The notes: generated from the sequence alone by a model not told the origin. Shown: positions 25,630 to 35,479, counted from the stretch's first letter. The stretch is DNA of 42,652 nucleotides from Clostridia bacterium (GCA_017508485.1 JAFVYV010000013.1:1-42652), one strand, 5' to 3'. Translations and numbers: made by a program.

Positions 25630-25710
25630 TCCTAATTAACAAATTTTATAAGAATTTATCATATAATTTTTTGATTTTTTATATATTTATCTTATAGGAG
25701 TTTTATTTTT

Positions 25711-26376
25711 ATGAAAAAGTTTGCTGTTTTAGTTTGTTTTGTTTTAATATTTTTGTCTTTTACCTTAATTTCTTGTGGTAAAAAAGATGGTCTTTCCCCT
25801 TTCGTTAGCGACCTAAAAGAAAATATTTTTGTTGGTGAAAACCAAGACTTTTCCCTTACTGCTTATTATGGTAAAAGAGAAGAACCTTTTATTAAAGACG
25901 GAAAAGTAGGTCTATTAAAGCCAAGGCTTGTTGTTAAAATTACTAGCGATTTTAATAGTTCAACTTCTTCTTTAGGGGCTATTACCGTAAAAGACGTTTC
26001 TTATAAAGAAAACTTTGTTTTTGACCCTACTTCAAACAAACTTACAGCCACCTTTAATATAGAAAATTTTGACCTAAACAGTTTTGATATAACCATTTAC
26101 TATTTAGATACTTCTTCTACCATAACGCTAAATTCTATTAAGCCAAAAGATACAATTTCTACCGTAGAGGCGCTTTCTTTTTTACAAAAAAATCAACCGA
26201 CTTTGATAGAAAGTTATTTTACTGAAAACACTTTTAATGCAGAAATTTTTATAAGGCTAATAGTTCAAAAAGATAAGCCTTACTACTACGTAGGTATCGC
26301 TAACAGTAAAAAAATAGTTGCCTTTTTACTTGATGGATACACGGGCGAAGTGCTTTCTATAAAAGAAGTATTTTAA
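25711..26376 (+). CDS. Lipoprotein with PepSY-like C-terminus, unknown function
   Basis: This 221-residue exported protein has a clear lipoprotein signal (lipobox LISC, Cys22). The middle is beta-rich with an FVGENQDFSLTAYYGKREEP segment. The C-terminal 50 residues (YYYVGIANSKKIVAFLLDGYTGEVLS) resemble a PepSY repeat, a small fold seen in secreted peptidase inhibitors and sensors. The function is unknown. The gene stands alone, with a TAGGAG site and a terminator at 26381-26407. Confidence 0.75.
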   Translation: MKKFAVLVCFVLIFLSFTLISCGKKDGLSPFVSDLKENIFVGENQDFSLTAYYGKREEPFIKDGKVGLLKPRLVVKITSDFNSSTSSLGAITVKDVSYKENFVFDPTSNKLTATFNIENFDLNSFDITIYYLDTSSTITLNSIKPKDTISTVEALSFLQKNQPTLIESYFTENTFNAEIFIRLIVQKDKPYYYVGIANSKKIVAFLLDGYTGEVLSIKEVF

Positions 26377-26380
26377 CAAA

Positions 26381-26407
26381 AAAAGGGCAGAGTTGTTCTG
26401 CCCTTTT
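26381..26407. terminator. Bidirectional terminator between the lipoprotein gene and glnS
   Basis: Stem AAAAGGGCAGA/TCTGCCCTTTT (26381-26391 with 26397-26407), loop GTTGT. Confidence 0.92.
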
Positions 26408-26408
26408 G

Positions 26409-28031
26409 TTATTTGTTGAAATTGTCTTTTAACGCAACTATTTCAGATAGCACTTTGCCGTCTTTAGTTTGTAGCACCTTAAAATAACCCGTTCTTAAAA
26501 CTTGGAAAGATTTATCTTCATTTTCTAGAATATAAGGTTCAACAAGCGCGTTAAACTTATGTACGCTGTCGTAGTTCATTCTTTCAGAGAAGTCTTGACC
26601 TGCGTATTCTTCATCTTTTAATAGATATTCGTACTTTCTTGCTTCAATAGGAACTGCAGTTTTTGCGTTAACCCATTGAATAACGCCCTTAACTTTAATT
26701 CCACTTGTGTCGCTACCACTTTTTGAGTTAGGGAAGTAAGTACATTTTAATTCAACTACTTCGCCCTTTTCATTCTCTATAACTTCATCACACTTAATAA
26801 TGTAAGCATTTTTAAGTCTAACGTAGCCGTCCTTTTTAAGTCTAAAATACTTTGGTGGTGGATTTAGTGAAAAATCGTCCCTATCAATATAAATTTCTTT
26901 TGAAAAATCAATTTCTCTTTGTACGCCTTCTAGGTTAGGGTTTACGTCAAACTTAAGTTTTTCTTCCCCTTCGTAATTGGTGATAGTAACCTTTAATGGC
27001 TTTAATACGCCCATTACTCTTTCAGCGTGTAAATTTAAGTATTCTCTTGTAACTGCGTCTAAATAACTGATTTGGACTTCAGAATTAGCCTTAGCAACGC
27101 CTATTCTACCACAGAAGTCTTTTAATGCTTCTGCAGGGATACCTCTGTTTCTAATACCTGCAAGCGTTGGCATACGAGGGTCGTCCCAACCGTCAACTGC
27201 GCCCTCTTCTACAAGTTTTTTAAGGTATCTTTTGCTCATAACAAGATTTGTTACGTTTAGTCTTGCAAATTCAATTTGGCGTGGTTTATTAACAAAACCT
27301 AAAGTTATGCCGACCCAGTCGTATAAAGGTCTGTGGTCTTCAAACTCTAAAGTACAAATTGAGTGCGTTACACCTTGCATATAGTCGCAAATAGGGTGTG
27401 CGTAGTCGTACATAGGATAAATGCACCATTTATCACCCGTTCTGTGGTGTGTTTGGCGTAAAATTCTGTAAATAACAGGGTCTCTCATATTGATGTTAGG
27501 AGACGCCATATCAATTTTAGCCCTTAAACACTTTTCACCGTCGGCATACTTACCTTCTCTCATTTCGGTAAAGAGTTTTAAGTTTTCTTCTATGCTACGG
27601 TTTCTATAAGGGCTTTCTTTACCCTTTTCAGTTAAAGTTCCCCTATTTTTGCTAATTTCTTCTGCACTTAAGTCGCATACGAAAGCCTTGTCCATTTTGA
27701 TTAGTTCAATGGCAAAATTATAAATATCTTCAAAATAGTCAGATGCAAAAGTTTGCTTGTCCCACTTAAAGCCAAGCCACTCAATATCCTTCTTAATAGC
27801 GTCAACGAATTCCGTTTTTTCTTTAGAAGGGTTGGTGTCGTCAAAAAATAGGTTGCACTTGCCTTGATACTTTTCTTTAATACCAAAGTTTATGCACAAA
27901 CTTTTTGCGTGACCTATATGTAAATATCCGTTAGGTTCTGGTGGAAATCTTGTTTGTACGCTACTAACCTTTCCACTTTCTAACTCTTGATTTATTATTT
28001 GTTCAATAAAGTTTTCAGCCACTACAGCCAT
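26409..28031 (-). CDS. glnS: Glutaminyl-tRNA synthetase
   Basis: This 540-residue class I synthetase charges tRNA-Gln directly. Landmarks are RFPPEPNGYLHIGHAKS (HIGH motif, about 28-44), LFFDDTNP, GWDDPRMPTLAGIRNRG and the KMSKS-type VMSKRYL (about 262-268), followed by the two-barrel anticodon-binding domain. Many Bacillota lack GlnS and use GatCAB amidation. GlnS is thought to have spread among bacteria by transfer. It lies 19 bases downstream of fhs with an AAGGAG site, and the two form one unit. Confidence 0.97.
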   Translation of the reverse strand: MAVVAENFIEQIINQELESGKVSSVQTRFPPEPNGYLHIGHAKSLCINFGIKEKYQGKCNLFFDDTNPSKEKTEFVDAIKKDIEWLGFKWDKQTFASDYFEDIYNFAIELIKMDKAFVCDLSAEEISKNRGTLTEKGKESPYRNRSIEENLKLFTEMREGKYADGEKCLRAKIDMASPNINMRDPVIYRILRQTHHRTGDKWCIYPMYDYAHPICDYMQGVTHSICTLEFEDHRPLYDWVGITLGFVNKPRQIEFARLNVTNLVMSKRYLKKLVEEGAVDGWDDPRMPTLAGIRNRGIPAEALKDFCGRIGVAKANSEVQISYLDAVTREYLNLHAERVMGVLKPLKVTITNYEGEEKLKFDVNPNLEGVQREIDFSKEIYIDRDDFSLNPPPKYFRLKKDGYVRLKNAYIIKCDEVIENEKGEVVELKCTYFPNSKSGSDTSGIKVKGVIQWVNAKTAVPIEARKYEYLLKDEEYAGQDFSERMNYDSVHKFNALVEPYILENEDKSFQVLRTGYFKVLQTKDGKVLSEIVALKDNFNK

Positions 28032-28050
28032 ATCAAACTCTCCTTAAGGT

Positions 28051-29700
28051 TTAGAATAAACCTACTATTTCACCTGTTTCTGTATTGATATCAATTCTTT
28101 CAGCGGCAGGAACTTTTGATAGACCTGGCATTAACATAATTGCACCTGCTACTACTACGATAAATTCTGCGCCACCCTTAAGAATAATATCTCTTACCTT
28201 TACAGTAAAGCCTGTTGGTCTTGAAATTAGTTTTGCATCGTCAGAAAGTGAGTATTGAGTTTTTGCGATGATTACTGGTAGTTTGCCATAACCCATCTTT
28301 TCAATGTCTTCAATCTTCTTTAATGCTTCTTCGGTAAATTCTACACCGTCGCCACCGTAAACGTTTTTAACAACGTCTTCAATTTTCTTTGTAACTTTGT
28401 CGTTTAAGTCGTAAGAGTAAGTTAGTTTTGATTCCTTTTCACAAGCCTTCATAACCTTGTCGGCAAGTTCAAGACCACCTAAACCACCCTTTAGGAATAC
28501 GTCTGTAAACGCAATTTCAGTACCAGTCTTAGCAACTTCTTCAGTTAATAAGTCTAATTCTGCTTGAGTGTCGGTTGCAAATCTGTTTAATGCAACTACA
28601 ACTGGTTTTGAGTAAACGTTTTGAATATTTTCAATATGTTTAATTAAGTTAGGAAGACCTTTCTTTAATGCTTCTAAGTCTTCGTTCTTTAAATCTTCTT
28701 TATTAGCGCCACCGTGAAGTTTAAGTGCTTTAACGGTTGCTACGATAACAACTGCGTTTGGTTCAATACCAGCAACTCTACACTTAACGTCAAGGAACTT
28801 TTCAGCACCAAGGTCAGCACCAAAACCTGCTTCAGTTACCGTGTAATCAGCAAGGCTCATTGCAGTATAAGTTGCTAAAATACTGTTACAACCGTGTGCG
28901 ATGTTAGCAAATGGTCCACCGTGAATAACTGCAGGTGTGCCTTCTAAAGTTTGAACAAGGTTAGGTTTAATAGCATCTTTAAGTACAGTTGCCATTGCGC
29001 CGTCTGCCTTTAAGTCTCTTGCATAAACGTATTCGCCTTTCCTGTTTAAGCCAACGATAATGTTACCAAGTCTTCTCTTTAAGTCAGTAAAGTCTTTTGC
29101 TAAACATAAAATAGCCATAACTTCACAAGCAGAAGTAATTTCAAAACCGTCGTTTCTTTCAACACCTTGACCTCTTTGTCCAACGGTGATGTAACGAAGT
29201 GCTCTGTCGTTCATATCCATACAACGTTTAAAATAAATGTTGTCTAAATCAATATCAAGTGCGTTACCTGCAAAAATGTGGTTGTCAAGTAAAGCGCAAA
29301 GTAGGTTGTTTGCAGTTGTGATTGCGTGGAAGTCACCAGTAAAGTGTAAGTTAATATCTTCCATAGGAACAACTTGTGCGTATCCACCACCTGCAGCACC
29401 ACCCTTTATACCAAAAACTGGTCCTAAAGAAGGTTCACGTAGTGCTAAACAAACCTTTTGATTTCTTTGTTTTAAGCCGTCAGCTAAACCGATGGAAACT
29501 GTTGTTTTACCTTCGCCTGATGCAGTTGGGTTGATTGCAGTAACTAAAATTAGTTTTGACTTTAAGTCTTTTTTGCAAGGAATTTTTGCCTTATACTTAC
29601 CGTATAATTCTAAATCTTCTTCCTTTAATCCTAAAGTTTTTGCGATTTCACGAATATCTTTTAACTGACATTGTGAAGAAATTTCGATATCTGTTAACAT
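28051..29700 (-). CDS. fhs: Formate-tetrahydrofolate ligase
   Basis: This 549-residue enzyme makes 10-formyl-tetrahydrofolate from formate and ATP, feeding purine and formyl-Met-tRNA synthesis and, in acetogens, the Wood-Ljungdahl pathway. Landmarks are NPTASGEGKTTVSIGLADGL (the P-loop), REPSLGPVFGIKGGAAGGGY and HFTGDFHAI. I start at the ATG at 29700 with AAGGAAGG upstream. The frame reaching 29760 overlaps the promoter at 29732-29760 and is not plausible. Confidence 0.97.
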   Translation of the reverse strand: MLTDIEISSQCQLKDIREIAKTLGLKEEDLELYGKYKAKIPCKKDLKSKLILVTAINPTASGEGKTTVSIGLADGLKQRNQKVCLALREPSLGPVFGIKGGAAGGGYAQVVPMEDINLHFTGDFHAITTANNLLCALLDNHIFAGNALDIDLDNIYFKRCMDMNDRALRYITVGQRGQGVERNDGFEITSACEVMAILCLAKDFTDLKRRLGNIIVGLNRKGEYVYARDLKADGAMATVLKDAIKPNLVQTLEGTPAVIHGGPFANIAHGCNSILATYTAMSLADYTVTEAGFGADLGAEKFLDVKCRVAGIEPNAVVIVATVKALKLHGGANKEDLKNEDLEALKKGLPNLIKHIENIQNVYSKPVVVALNRFATDTQAELDLLTEEVAKTGTEIAFTDVFLKGGLGGLELADKVMKACEKESKLTYSYDLNDKVTKKIEDVVKNVYGGDGVEFTEEALKKIEDIEKMGYGKLPVIIAKTQYSLSDDAKLISRPTGFTVKVRDIILKGGAEFIVVVAGAIMLMPGLSKVPAAERIDINTETGEIVGLF

Positions 29701-29731
29701 TAGTACACCTTCCTTAAAAAAATATTTTCCT

Positions 29732-29760
29732 ATTATACCATATATGATACCACAAATCAA
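29732..29760 (-). promoter_or_regulatory. SigA-type promoter of fhs-glnS
   Basis: Minus strand: -35 TTGATT (29760-29755), 17 bp, consensus -10 TATAAT (29737-29732). Confidence 0.85.
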
Positions 29761-29836
29761 AAAATAAATAAAGTGTTTTTTGATTAAATTTTAACTATTT
29801 TTTAATAACTTAAGGTTATTTTTAACCCTTTTTAAC

Positions 29837-29865
29837 TTGACTAAAAAGCCTGTATATATTAAAAT
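29837..29865 (+). promoter_or_regulatory. SigA-type promoter of glyQS
   Basis: -35 TTGACT (29837-29842), 17 bp, -10 TAAAAT (29860-29865). The leader is only about 35 bases long, so no T-box riboswitch fits. Confidence 0.8.
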
Positions 29866-29904
29866 TAATACATAATATTTTGATTTTTATGTAAGGATAG
29901 AATT

Positions 29905-31284
29905 ATGGAAGAAAAAAGAAACGTAACGATGGACAAAATTGTTAATCTTTGTAAATCAAGAGGTATTATCTTCCCTGGTAGCGAAATCTACGGTGGTATG
30001 GGTAATACTTGGGACTACGGCCCTATCGGTGTTGAAATTAAAAACAACGTTAAAAGAGCTTGGTGGAAAAGATTTGTTCAAGAAAGCAAAAACTCTTTTG
30101 GTGTTGACGCTGCTATTTTAATGAACTCAAGAGTTTGGGATGCATCTGGTCATACTGCATCTTTTTCAGACCCTAAAATGGACTGTAAAGAATGTAAGAC
30201 AAGGCACCGTGCAGATAACTTAATTGAAGCACACTCTAAAGGTACTGTTAACCCTGACCTTATGAGTAATGAAGAAATGGAACAATATATTAAAGAACAT
30301 AACGTTGCTTGTCCTAAGTGTGGTAAGTCAAACTTTACCCCTATTAGACAATTCAATATGATGTTTGAAACAAGCCGTGGCGTAACGGATGAAAACCAAA
30401 ACAAAATTTACTTAAGACCAGAAACTGCTCAAGGTGAATTCGTTAACTTCTTAAACGTTCAAAGAACTACTAGAGCAAAGGTTCCTTTTGGTATTGCTCA
30501 AATTGGTAAGGCTTTTAGAAACGAAATTACACCAGGCAACTTTATTTTTAGAACTATTGAATTTGAACAAATGGAACATCAATGGTTCTGTAAAGAAGGT
30601 ACTGACGGCGAATATTATAACTTCTTTAAGGAAAAGGCGTGGGAATTCTTAGTTGACCTTGGAATTGATAAGGACCACTTAAGATACAAAGACCACGACA
30701 AACTTGCACACTACGCAAGGGCTGCTTGTGATATTCAATATCTATTCCCTATCGGTTGGTCTGAACTTAACGGTATTCATAACAGAACTAACTACGACCT
30801 ATCTCGCCACCAAGAATATTCTGGTAAGAGTATGGAATATATTGACCCAGTTAATAACGAAAGATACGTTCCTTACGTTGTTGAATACTCTATCGGTGCT
30901 GATAGACTTATGCTTGCAATTTTATCTGAAGCGTATGAAGAAGAAAAACTTGAAAACGGCGATACGAGAGTTGTTATGCACTTCCACCCTGCTATTGCTG
31001 CTTACAAGGTTGCTGTTTTACCACTTCAAAAGAACTTAGGTGAAAAGGCAAAAGAAATTTACAAAAAACTTTCTAAAGAGTTTATGTGTACTTATGACGA
31101 AGCAGGTTCTATCGGTAAAAGATACCGTCGTCAAGACGAAATTGGTACGCCATTTTGCATAACCATTGACTTTGATACACTTGAAAACGATACGGTAACC
31201 GTTCGTGATAGAGATACGATGAGCCAAATTAGACTATCAGTTGACGAACTTCCTGACTTTATTAATAAGGAAATTAAGTTTTAA
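29905..31284 (+). CDS. glyQS: Glycyl-tRNA synthetase (alpha2, eukaryote-like class)
   Basis: This 459-residue class II enzyme charges tRNA-Gly. The N-terminus carries GIIFPGSEIYGGMGNTWDYGP, and a zinc-type insert shows CKECKTRH and CPKCGKS. Motif 2 is FRNEITPGNFIFRTIEFEQME (described in two parts because of length: FRNEITPGNF, then FRTIEFEQME), and motif 3 is in VEYSIGADRLMLAIL. The C-terminal anticodon-binding domain begins near residue 360. It is monocistronic between its own promoter and the terminator at 31294-31320. Confidence 0.97.
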   Translation: MEEKRNVTMDKIVNLCKSRGIIFPGSEIYGGMGNTWDYGPIGVEIKNNVKRAWWKRFVQESKNSFGVDAAILMNSRVWDASGHTASFSDPKMDCKECKTRHRADNLIEAHSKGTVNPDLMSNEEMEQYIKEHNVACPKCGKSNFTPIRQFNMMFETSRGVTDENQNKIYLRPETAQGEFVNFLNVQRTTRAKVPFGIAQIGKAFRNEITPGNFIFRTIEFEQMEHQWFCKEGTDGEYYNFFKEKAWEFLVDLGIDKDHLRYKDHDKLAHYARAACDIQYLFPIGWSELNGIHNRTNYDLSRHQEYSGKSMEYIDPVNNERYVPYVVEYSIGADRLMLAILSEAYEEEKLENGDTRVVMHFHPAIAAYKVAVLPLQKNLGEKAKEIYKKLSKEFMCTYDEAGSIGKRYRRQDEIGTPFCITIDFDTLENDTVTVRDRDTMSQIRLSVDELPDFINKEIKF

Positions 31285-31293
31285 TTAAAAATT

Positions 31294-31320
31294 AAAAGGC
31301 ACTTAAAAAGTGCCTTTTTT
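31294..31320 (+). terminator. Terminator of glyQS
   Basis: Stem GGCACTT/AAGTGCC (31298-31304 with 31308-31314), loop AAA, followed by six T residues. Confidence 0.9.
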
Positions 31321-31340
31321 ATAACGATTTTTAAAATTAA

Positions 31341-31368
31341 AAAAGCGAAAGAATTTTCTTTCGCTTTT
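31341..31368 (-). terminator. Terminator of the fused ABC transporter gene
   Basis: Stem AAAAGCGAAAGAA/TTCTTTCGCTTTT (31341-31353 with 31356-31368), with T-rich sequence on the minus strand. Confidence 0.88.
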
Positions 31369-31380
31369 ATTTTATCTTTT

Positions 31381-33825
31381 TTATTCCGTTCTAAGTGCAA
31401 CCACAGGGTCTTTTTTAGATGCTATTCTTGCTGGAACAAGACCTGCTATTAGTGTTAAAGCTATGCTTATTAAAACTAATATCACGGCATCTAAAATTGC
31501 AAGTGATGCTAAGTTTCCCACGGCAGGAACTAGCGCTGATAAAATTAAGTTTATAGGTATTGATAGTAGGTAGGTAACCACAATACCTATAAGCCCTGCG
31601 AATAAACCGATAAGGAAGGTTTCTGCGTTGAATACGTTTGAAATTTCCCCTTTTGATGCGCCAAGTGAACGAAGAACGCCTATTTCTTTCGTTCTTTCTA
31701 CTACTGAAGTGTAGGTTATAATACCTATCATTACACTTGATACTACAAGTGAAATTGAAGTAAAGGCAATTAGTACGTAAGAAACTGCGTCAACCATAGT
31801 GCTTAGCATACTAAACATCATATCCATCATATCAGAGTAGGCTACGATATTTTCATCGCCATCTTCATACCTATTATTCCAAGCGTCTAAACGGGTTTTT
31901 ATTTCTTCTTTTGCATCAAAGTTTTTTGCGTAAATATTTATTTGTGACGGCGTATCTTTACCGGCAAATCCACGAAGTATCATATCTGGTGAAACTTTAT
32001 ACATTTGTTGTATTAAAGCGCCGTTGTTGTTGATAAATTCTACGATATCAGTTGCTTTACTTTCTTCAATAACGTGTCTTGTTAAAGCAGGTGTGTAGTT
32101 TAAGCCCATATTTAATATGCCGTCTACCCCTTCTTTTGCACGAAGAATACCAACTATTTTAATTTCATCAAGACCTTCTTCCGTACCAGTTACTTCTTTT
32201 GAAGTAAAACCTGTTAGCCCTAAAGAATACATTAGGTCGTTATTTGCTATATAAAACTTTTTGCCTTCGTTAGTGTCAGTTGTAACAATGCTTTCTAGGT
32301 CAACTTCTTTAGTATCTCTAAAAGTTACTTCGCCACCATCTGCAATATCTGCAGGTATTAAACCTAAAAAAGCAAGAGTCATATCGCTTACACCGTTGTA
32401 AGAATCTACTACTAAAACGGCTTCGTTATAAACACCGTCTTCAAAAGAAGGCATTTTGCCGTACAATACGTCGTACTGGTCGCTAATTAATTCTTCACTA
32501 TTTGGCATTTGAGAGGCCGTTGGTATATATTGTCTAACAAAGTCGGTGCTAACGCCCATTGCTTGTTGAAGGCTATCGTCGTACTTAACTTGAATACTAC
32601 TCATAACTTGGTCAATTGAAGCAAATCCGTTTGCCGTTATAGGTTGACCGTCAACAGTTACGTCAAAGGTTGAATACATATACTTTGTCATATCAAAGCC
32701 GTATCTATATTCTATATCATAGTAAAGGCTTTCATCAGTTTCCATTAAGTAGTCTAAAAAGCCGTTGTCGTTAGAAAGGTTGTTGCTCTTAAGCATACCT
32801 TTTAGTTTTGAAAAGGCTTCTTCAACAAAAATATTGTCAAGCACAGGGTACTTTTCTTGTATAGCAGGGGTTGCCATTTCAGAAAAGTTTGAAAGGTCCA
32901 CAGAGCTTTCGCTTATAGTTAAAGGGTATGCACCTAGACTGTCCGTTTGCATTCTTGACATATATGCGTTAAAGCCGTTTGAAAGGGCTAAAACAAGGGC
33001 AACGCCGATTATACCTATACTACCTGCAATACTTGTTAAAATTGTTCTTGCCTTTTTAGAAAATAGGTTCTTTAGTGATAGTAAAAATGCCGTTTTTACA
33101 CCCATTTTTGGCTTTTTGTTTACCTTCTTTTGGTAAACCGTTTTATCTTCAAAAGGGTTTGTGTCCCCTACCACTTTGCCGTCTAAAAGGTTTATTATTC
33201 TTGTTGAATATTCTTTAGCAAGGTCAGGGTTATGCGTTACCATTATAACAAGTTTGTCTTTTGCAATTTCTTTTAGTAGTTCCATTATTTGAACGCTTGT
33301 TTCAGTATCAAGCGCACCCGTTGGCTCGTCTGCTAAAATAACTTCCGGGTCGTTTATTAATGCTCTTGCAATAGCAACCCTTTGCATTTGACCACCTGAT
33401 AGTTGGTTTGGTTTTTTGTTGATTTGGTCAATAAGTCCAACCCTTTCAAGCATCTTTTTTGCTTTTAACTTTCTTTCCTTTGCGCTTATGCCTGAAAGTT
33501 CTAAAGAAAGTTCTACGTTACCTAAAACCGTTTGATGTGGAATTAAGTTATAACTTTGGAACACAAAACCAACAGAGTTATTTCTGTATGCATCCCAGTC
33601 TCTATCTTTATAATCTTTTGTAGAAGTGCCTTCAATAGTAAGGTCGCCACTTGTGTATCTATCAAGCCCACCTACAATGTTAAGTAGGGTAGTTTTACCA
33701 CAACCACTTGGCCCTAAAATTGAAACGAATTCACTTTTCCTAAAAGTTATATTAACTTCTTTTAACGCTTCTACCTTATTGTCCCCTGATAAATAAACTT
33801 TAGAAATATCCGTTAGTTTTAACAT
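31381..33825 (-). CDS. Fused ABC transporter, ATPase plus MacB/FtsX-type permease
   Basis: This 814-residue single-chain exporter half has an N-terminal ATPase of the LolD/MacB kind with Walker A GPSGCGKTT (about 37-45), signature LSGGQMQRVAIARA (about 143-156), Walker B VILADEPTGALD and H-loop VTHNP. After a linker comes a transmembrane helix (about 258-285), a large extracytoplasmic MacB-PCD domain of about 400 residues, and three C-terminal helices (about 690-715, 740-765 and 780-805) typical of FtsX permeases. It would dimerise. Such proteins export or sense peptides and lipids. The substrate is unknown, and no adaptor protein is encoded nearby. Confidence 0.93.
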   Translation of the reverse strand: MLKLTDISKVYLSGDNKVEALKEVNITFRKSEFVSILGPSGCGKTTLLNIVGGLDRYTSGDLTIEGTSTKDYKDRDWDAYRNNSVGFVFQSYNLIPHQTVLGNVELSLELSGISAKERKLKAKKMLERVGLIDQINKKPNQLSGGQMQRVAIARALINDPEVILADEPTGALDTETSVQIMELLKEIAKDKLVIMVTHNPDLAKEYSTRIINLLDGKVVGDTNPFEDKTVYQKKVNKKPKMGVKTAFLLSLKNLFSKKARTILTSIAGSIGIIGVALVLALSNGFNAYMSRMQTDSLGAYPLTISESSVDLSNFSEMATPAIQEKYPVLDNIFVEEAFSKLKGMLKSNNLSNDNGFLDYLMETDESLYYDIEYRYGFDMTKYMYSTFDVTVDGQPITANGFASIDQVMSSIQVKYDDSLQQAMGVSTDFVRQYIPTASQMPNSEELISDQYDVLYGKMPSFEDGVYNEAVLVVDSYNGVSDMTLAFLGLIPADIADGGEVTFRDTKEVDLESIVTTDTNEGKKFYIANNDLMYSLGLTGFTSKEVTGTEEGLDEIKIVGILRAKEGVDGILNMGLNYTPALTRHVIEESKATDIVEFINNNGALIQQMYKVSPDMILRGFAGKDTPSQINIYAKNFDAKEEIKTRLDAWNNRYEDGDENIVAYSDMMDMMFSMLSTMVDAVSYVLIAFTSISLVVSSVMIGIITYTSVVERTKEIGVLRSLGASKGEISNVFNAETFLIGLFAGLIGIVVTYLLSIPINLILSALVPAVGNLASLAILDAVILVLISIALTLIAGLVPARIASKKDPVVALRTE

Positions 33826-33859
33826 CTTTTTCTCCTAAATTTTAGTCTAATCAAAAAAC

Positions 33860-33887
33860 AAAAATCACCCTATCTTAGGTGATTTTT
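33860..33887 (-). terminator. Terminator between the COG2426 gene and the ABC gene
   Basis: Stem AAAAATCACC/GGTGATTTTT (33860-33869 with 33878-33887). On the minus strand it is followed by a T-rich run just before the ABC gene's ribosome binding site. It makes the two genes partly independent. Confidence 0.85.
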
Positions 33888-34562
33888 TTATTCCTTTACT
33901 GTGTTTTCTTCTAATGTAGGCTCTTCTAAAACTTCTGTCTTTTTCTTTTTATGCTTTTTATTGATGACAAGTTTTAATATTACCGCTATAGTTAGAATTA
34001 CTACTACGCCAAATAGACCTAGTAAAATATAGTCTGCTTGGTCAGCAAAAATCGTGCCGATTATGGTAGTTATCGTACCCGCAACTAAGTTGCCTAAAAT
34101 AATAGCAGGTGCGCCGTGCTTTACTTTCATATTTAAGAAAACGGCTATCGCAGTACCCATCCATACACCCGTTAATGGAAGTGGTATTGCAACGAAAATA
34201 AATACGGCAAGCCACTCAATTTTAACCTTAGAAGTCTTTCTTTTCTTTTGCTTTGCTTCTTGCTTTTTTACGGCGTTTTGCGCCTTTTCATTAATATAAT
34301 CTTCAACCCTGCCAACAAACTTTTCTAAAAACTTAATTTTTTTTAGTAGTTTGAATACTGGTATTAAAAGTAGGTAAAGTAAAAAGGCAACAAAAGATGA
34401 GCCAAGAAAGGCTAATATAAAACTTTCTATTGAGCCTAAGCCTTGCGCTTTTGCAAAAAGTATGCCACCTTTTAATTCTAACATAGGGAGCATTGAAATT
34501 ATAAAGGTCGCAAGATGGCTGTTGCCAAGTGCATTACTGATTGCGTTCATTATTGCGTCCAT
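33888..34562 (-). CDS. COG2426 / small multidrug export family membrane protein
   Basis: This 224-residue membrane protein has hydrophobic segments near 15-35, 45-72, 115-140, 150-170 and 175-205, separated by a highly basic cytosolic stretch (about 90-112, KKQEAKQKKRKTSKVK) and ending in a lysine-rich then glutamate-rich tail. The motif MLPMLELKGGILFA and the VAIPLPLTGVWMGTAIA segment are characteristic of this family. Despite the family name, its transport role is not established. A strong GGGGG-type ribosome binding site precedes the ATG. Confidence 0.85.
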   Translation of the reverse strand: MDAIMNAISNALGNSHLATFIISMLPMLELKGGILFAKAQGLGSIESFILAFLGSSFVAFLLYLLLIPVFKLLKKIKFLEKFVGRVEDYINEKAQNAVKKQEAKQKKRKTSKVKIEWLAVFIFVAIPLPLTGVWMGTAIAVFLNMKVKHGAPAIILGNLVAGTITTIIGTIFADQADYILLGLFGVVVILTIAVILKLVINKKHKKKKTEVLEEPTLEENTVKE

Positions 34563-34675
34563 TATAAAACCCCCTTTCCCACTTTTAAACTATTATCTTA
34601 CTTTTTTATTAAAAAAACCTTGAAAATTTTTAAGTTTTGATTTAATATATTTACTGTAATAATCTATTAAAATAC

Positions 34676-34704
34676 AGTATAAAACTATAGTTTAGTTTTG
34701 TCAA
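34676..34704 (-). promoter_or_regulatory. SigA-type promoter of the COG2426 gene
   Basis: Minus strand: consensus -35 TTGACA (34704-34699), 17 bp, -10 TATACT (34681-34676). The leader is about 105 bases. The divergent TtcA-like gene must have its promoter in the same interval, but I see only weak candidates for it. Confidence 0.8.
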
Positions 34705-34719
34705 CAAAAAAGAGGAAAA

Positions 34720-35466
34720 ATGACTACACAAAAAATGCTTTCGCCTTTTAGAAAGGCTTTAACGGATTTTAAAATGATTAAAGACGGTGATAAAATTGCC
34801 GTTGGTATATCTGGTGGTAAAGATTCGCTAACACTTCTAAAACTTCTTTCTGCATACAAACGCTTTGCGCCTGAAAAGTTTGATTTGGTTGCCATAACCG
34901 TTGACCTTAATTTTAAAGACGCACCAAGCGATTTTACCCCTATAAAAGAGTTTTGTGAAAAACTTGGCGTTCCTTATTTTGTAGAAAAAACGGAAATTGG
35001 TGAAATTATTTTTGATGTTAGAAAGGAAACAAACCCTTGTTCACTTTGCTCTAAAATGAGAAAGGGTGCGTTAAACTCCGTTGCCGTTAGAGAAGGTTGT
35101 AATAAGGTTGCTTTAGGTCATCACCGTGACGACGTTATTGAAACTTTTTTCCTTTCACTTTTCTTTGAAGGTAGGCTTTCAACCTTTGCGCCTAAAAGTT
35201 ACCTTTCTAAAATGAATTTAGGTTTAATTAGACCGATGATTTATATTGAAGAAAAGAATATTAAGGCTTATTCAAAAGACTTTCCCGTTGTTAAAAATCG
35301 TTGCCCTGCAGACACCAACACTAAAAGGGAAGAAATTAAAAAGTACGTTGACAAAATACAAGAAGATATTCCGTTTGCAAGAGATAGAATTTTTTCTGCA
35401 ATTAAAAGCCCCGATAGGTACCACCTATTTGATAAGTTTTTTAGGGAAGTTGACGACATTTTATAA
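34720..35466 (+). CDS. TtcA-like tRNA 2-thiocytidine synthetase (PP-loop ATPase)
   Basis: This 248-residue enzyme has an adenylating PP-loop VGISGGKDSLT (SGGKDS at 31-36), a CxxC pair in NPCSLCSKMRKGAL (C107, C110), GHHRDDVIETF (about 133-143) and a third cysteine in RCPAD (C195). In TtcA three cysteines hold an iron-sulfur cluster used to thiolate cytidine 32 of tRNA. It is shorter than Escherichia TtcA, and Bacillota homologues may act on other tRNA positions. The start has an AGAGGA site. Terminator at 35480-35507. Confidence 0.88.
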   Translation: MTTQKMLSPFRKALTDFKMIKDGDKIAVGISGGKDSLTLLKLLSAYKRFAPEKFDLVAITVDLNFKDAPSDFTPIKEFCEKLGVPYFVEKTEIGEIIFDVRKETNPCSLCSKMRKGALNSVAVREGCNKVALGHHRDDVIETFFLSLFFEGRLSTFAPKSYLSKMNLGLIRPMIYIEEKNIKAYSKDFPVVKNRCPADTNTKREEIKKYVDKIQEDIPFARDRIFSAIKSPDRYHLFDKFFREVDDIL

Positions 35467-35479
35467 AAATAAAAAAATT

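Noticed and set aside
29761..29904. T-box riboswitch upstream of glyQS (also considered for metG and glnS)
   Set aside because: The leaders are too short and lack the conserved T-box sequence and a terminator before the coding region.
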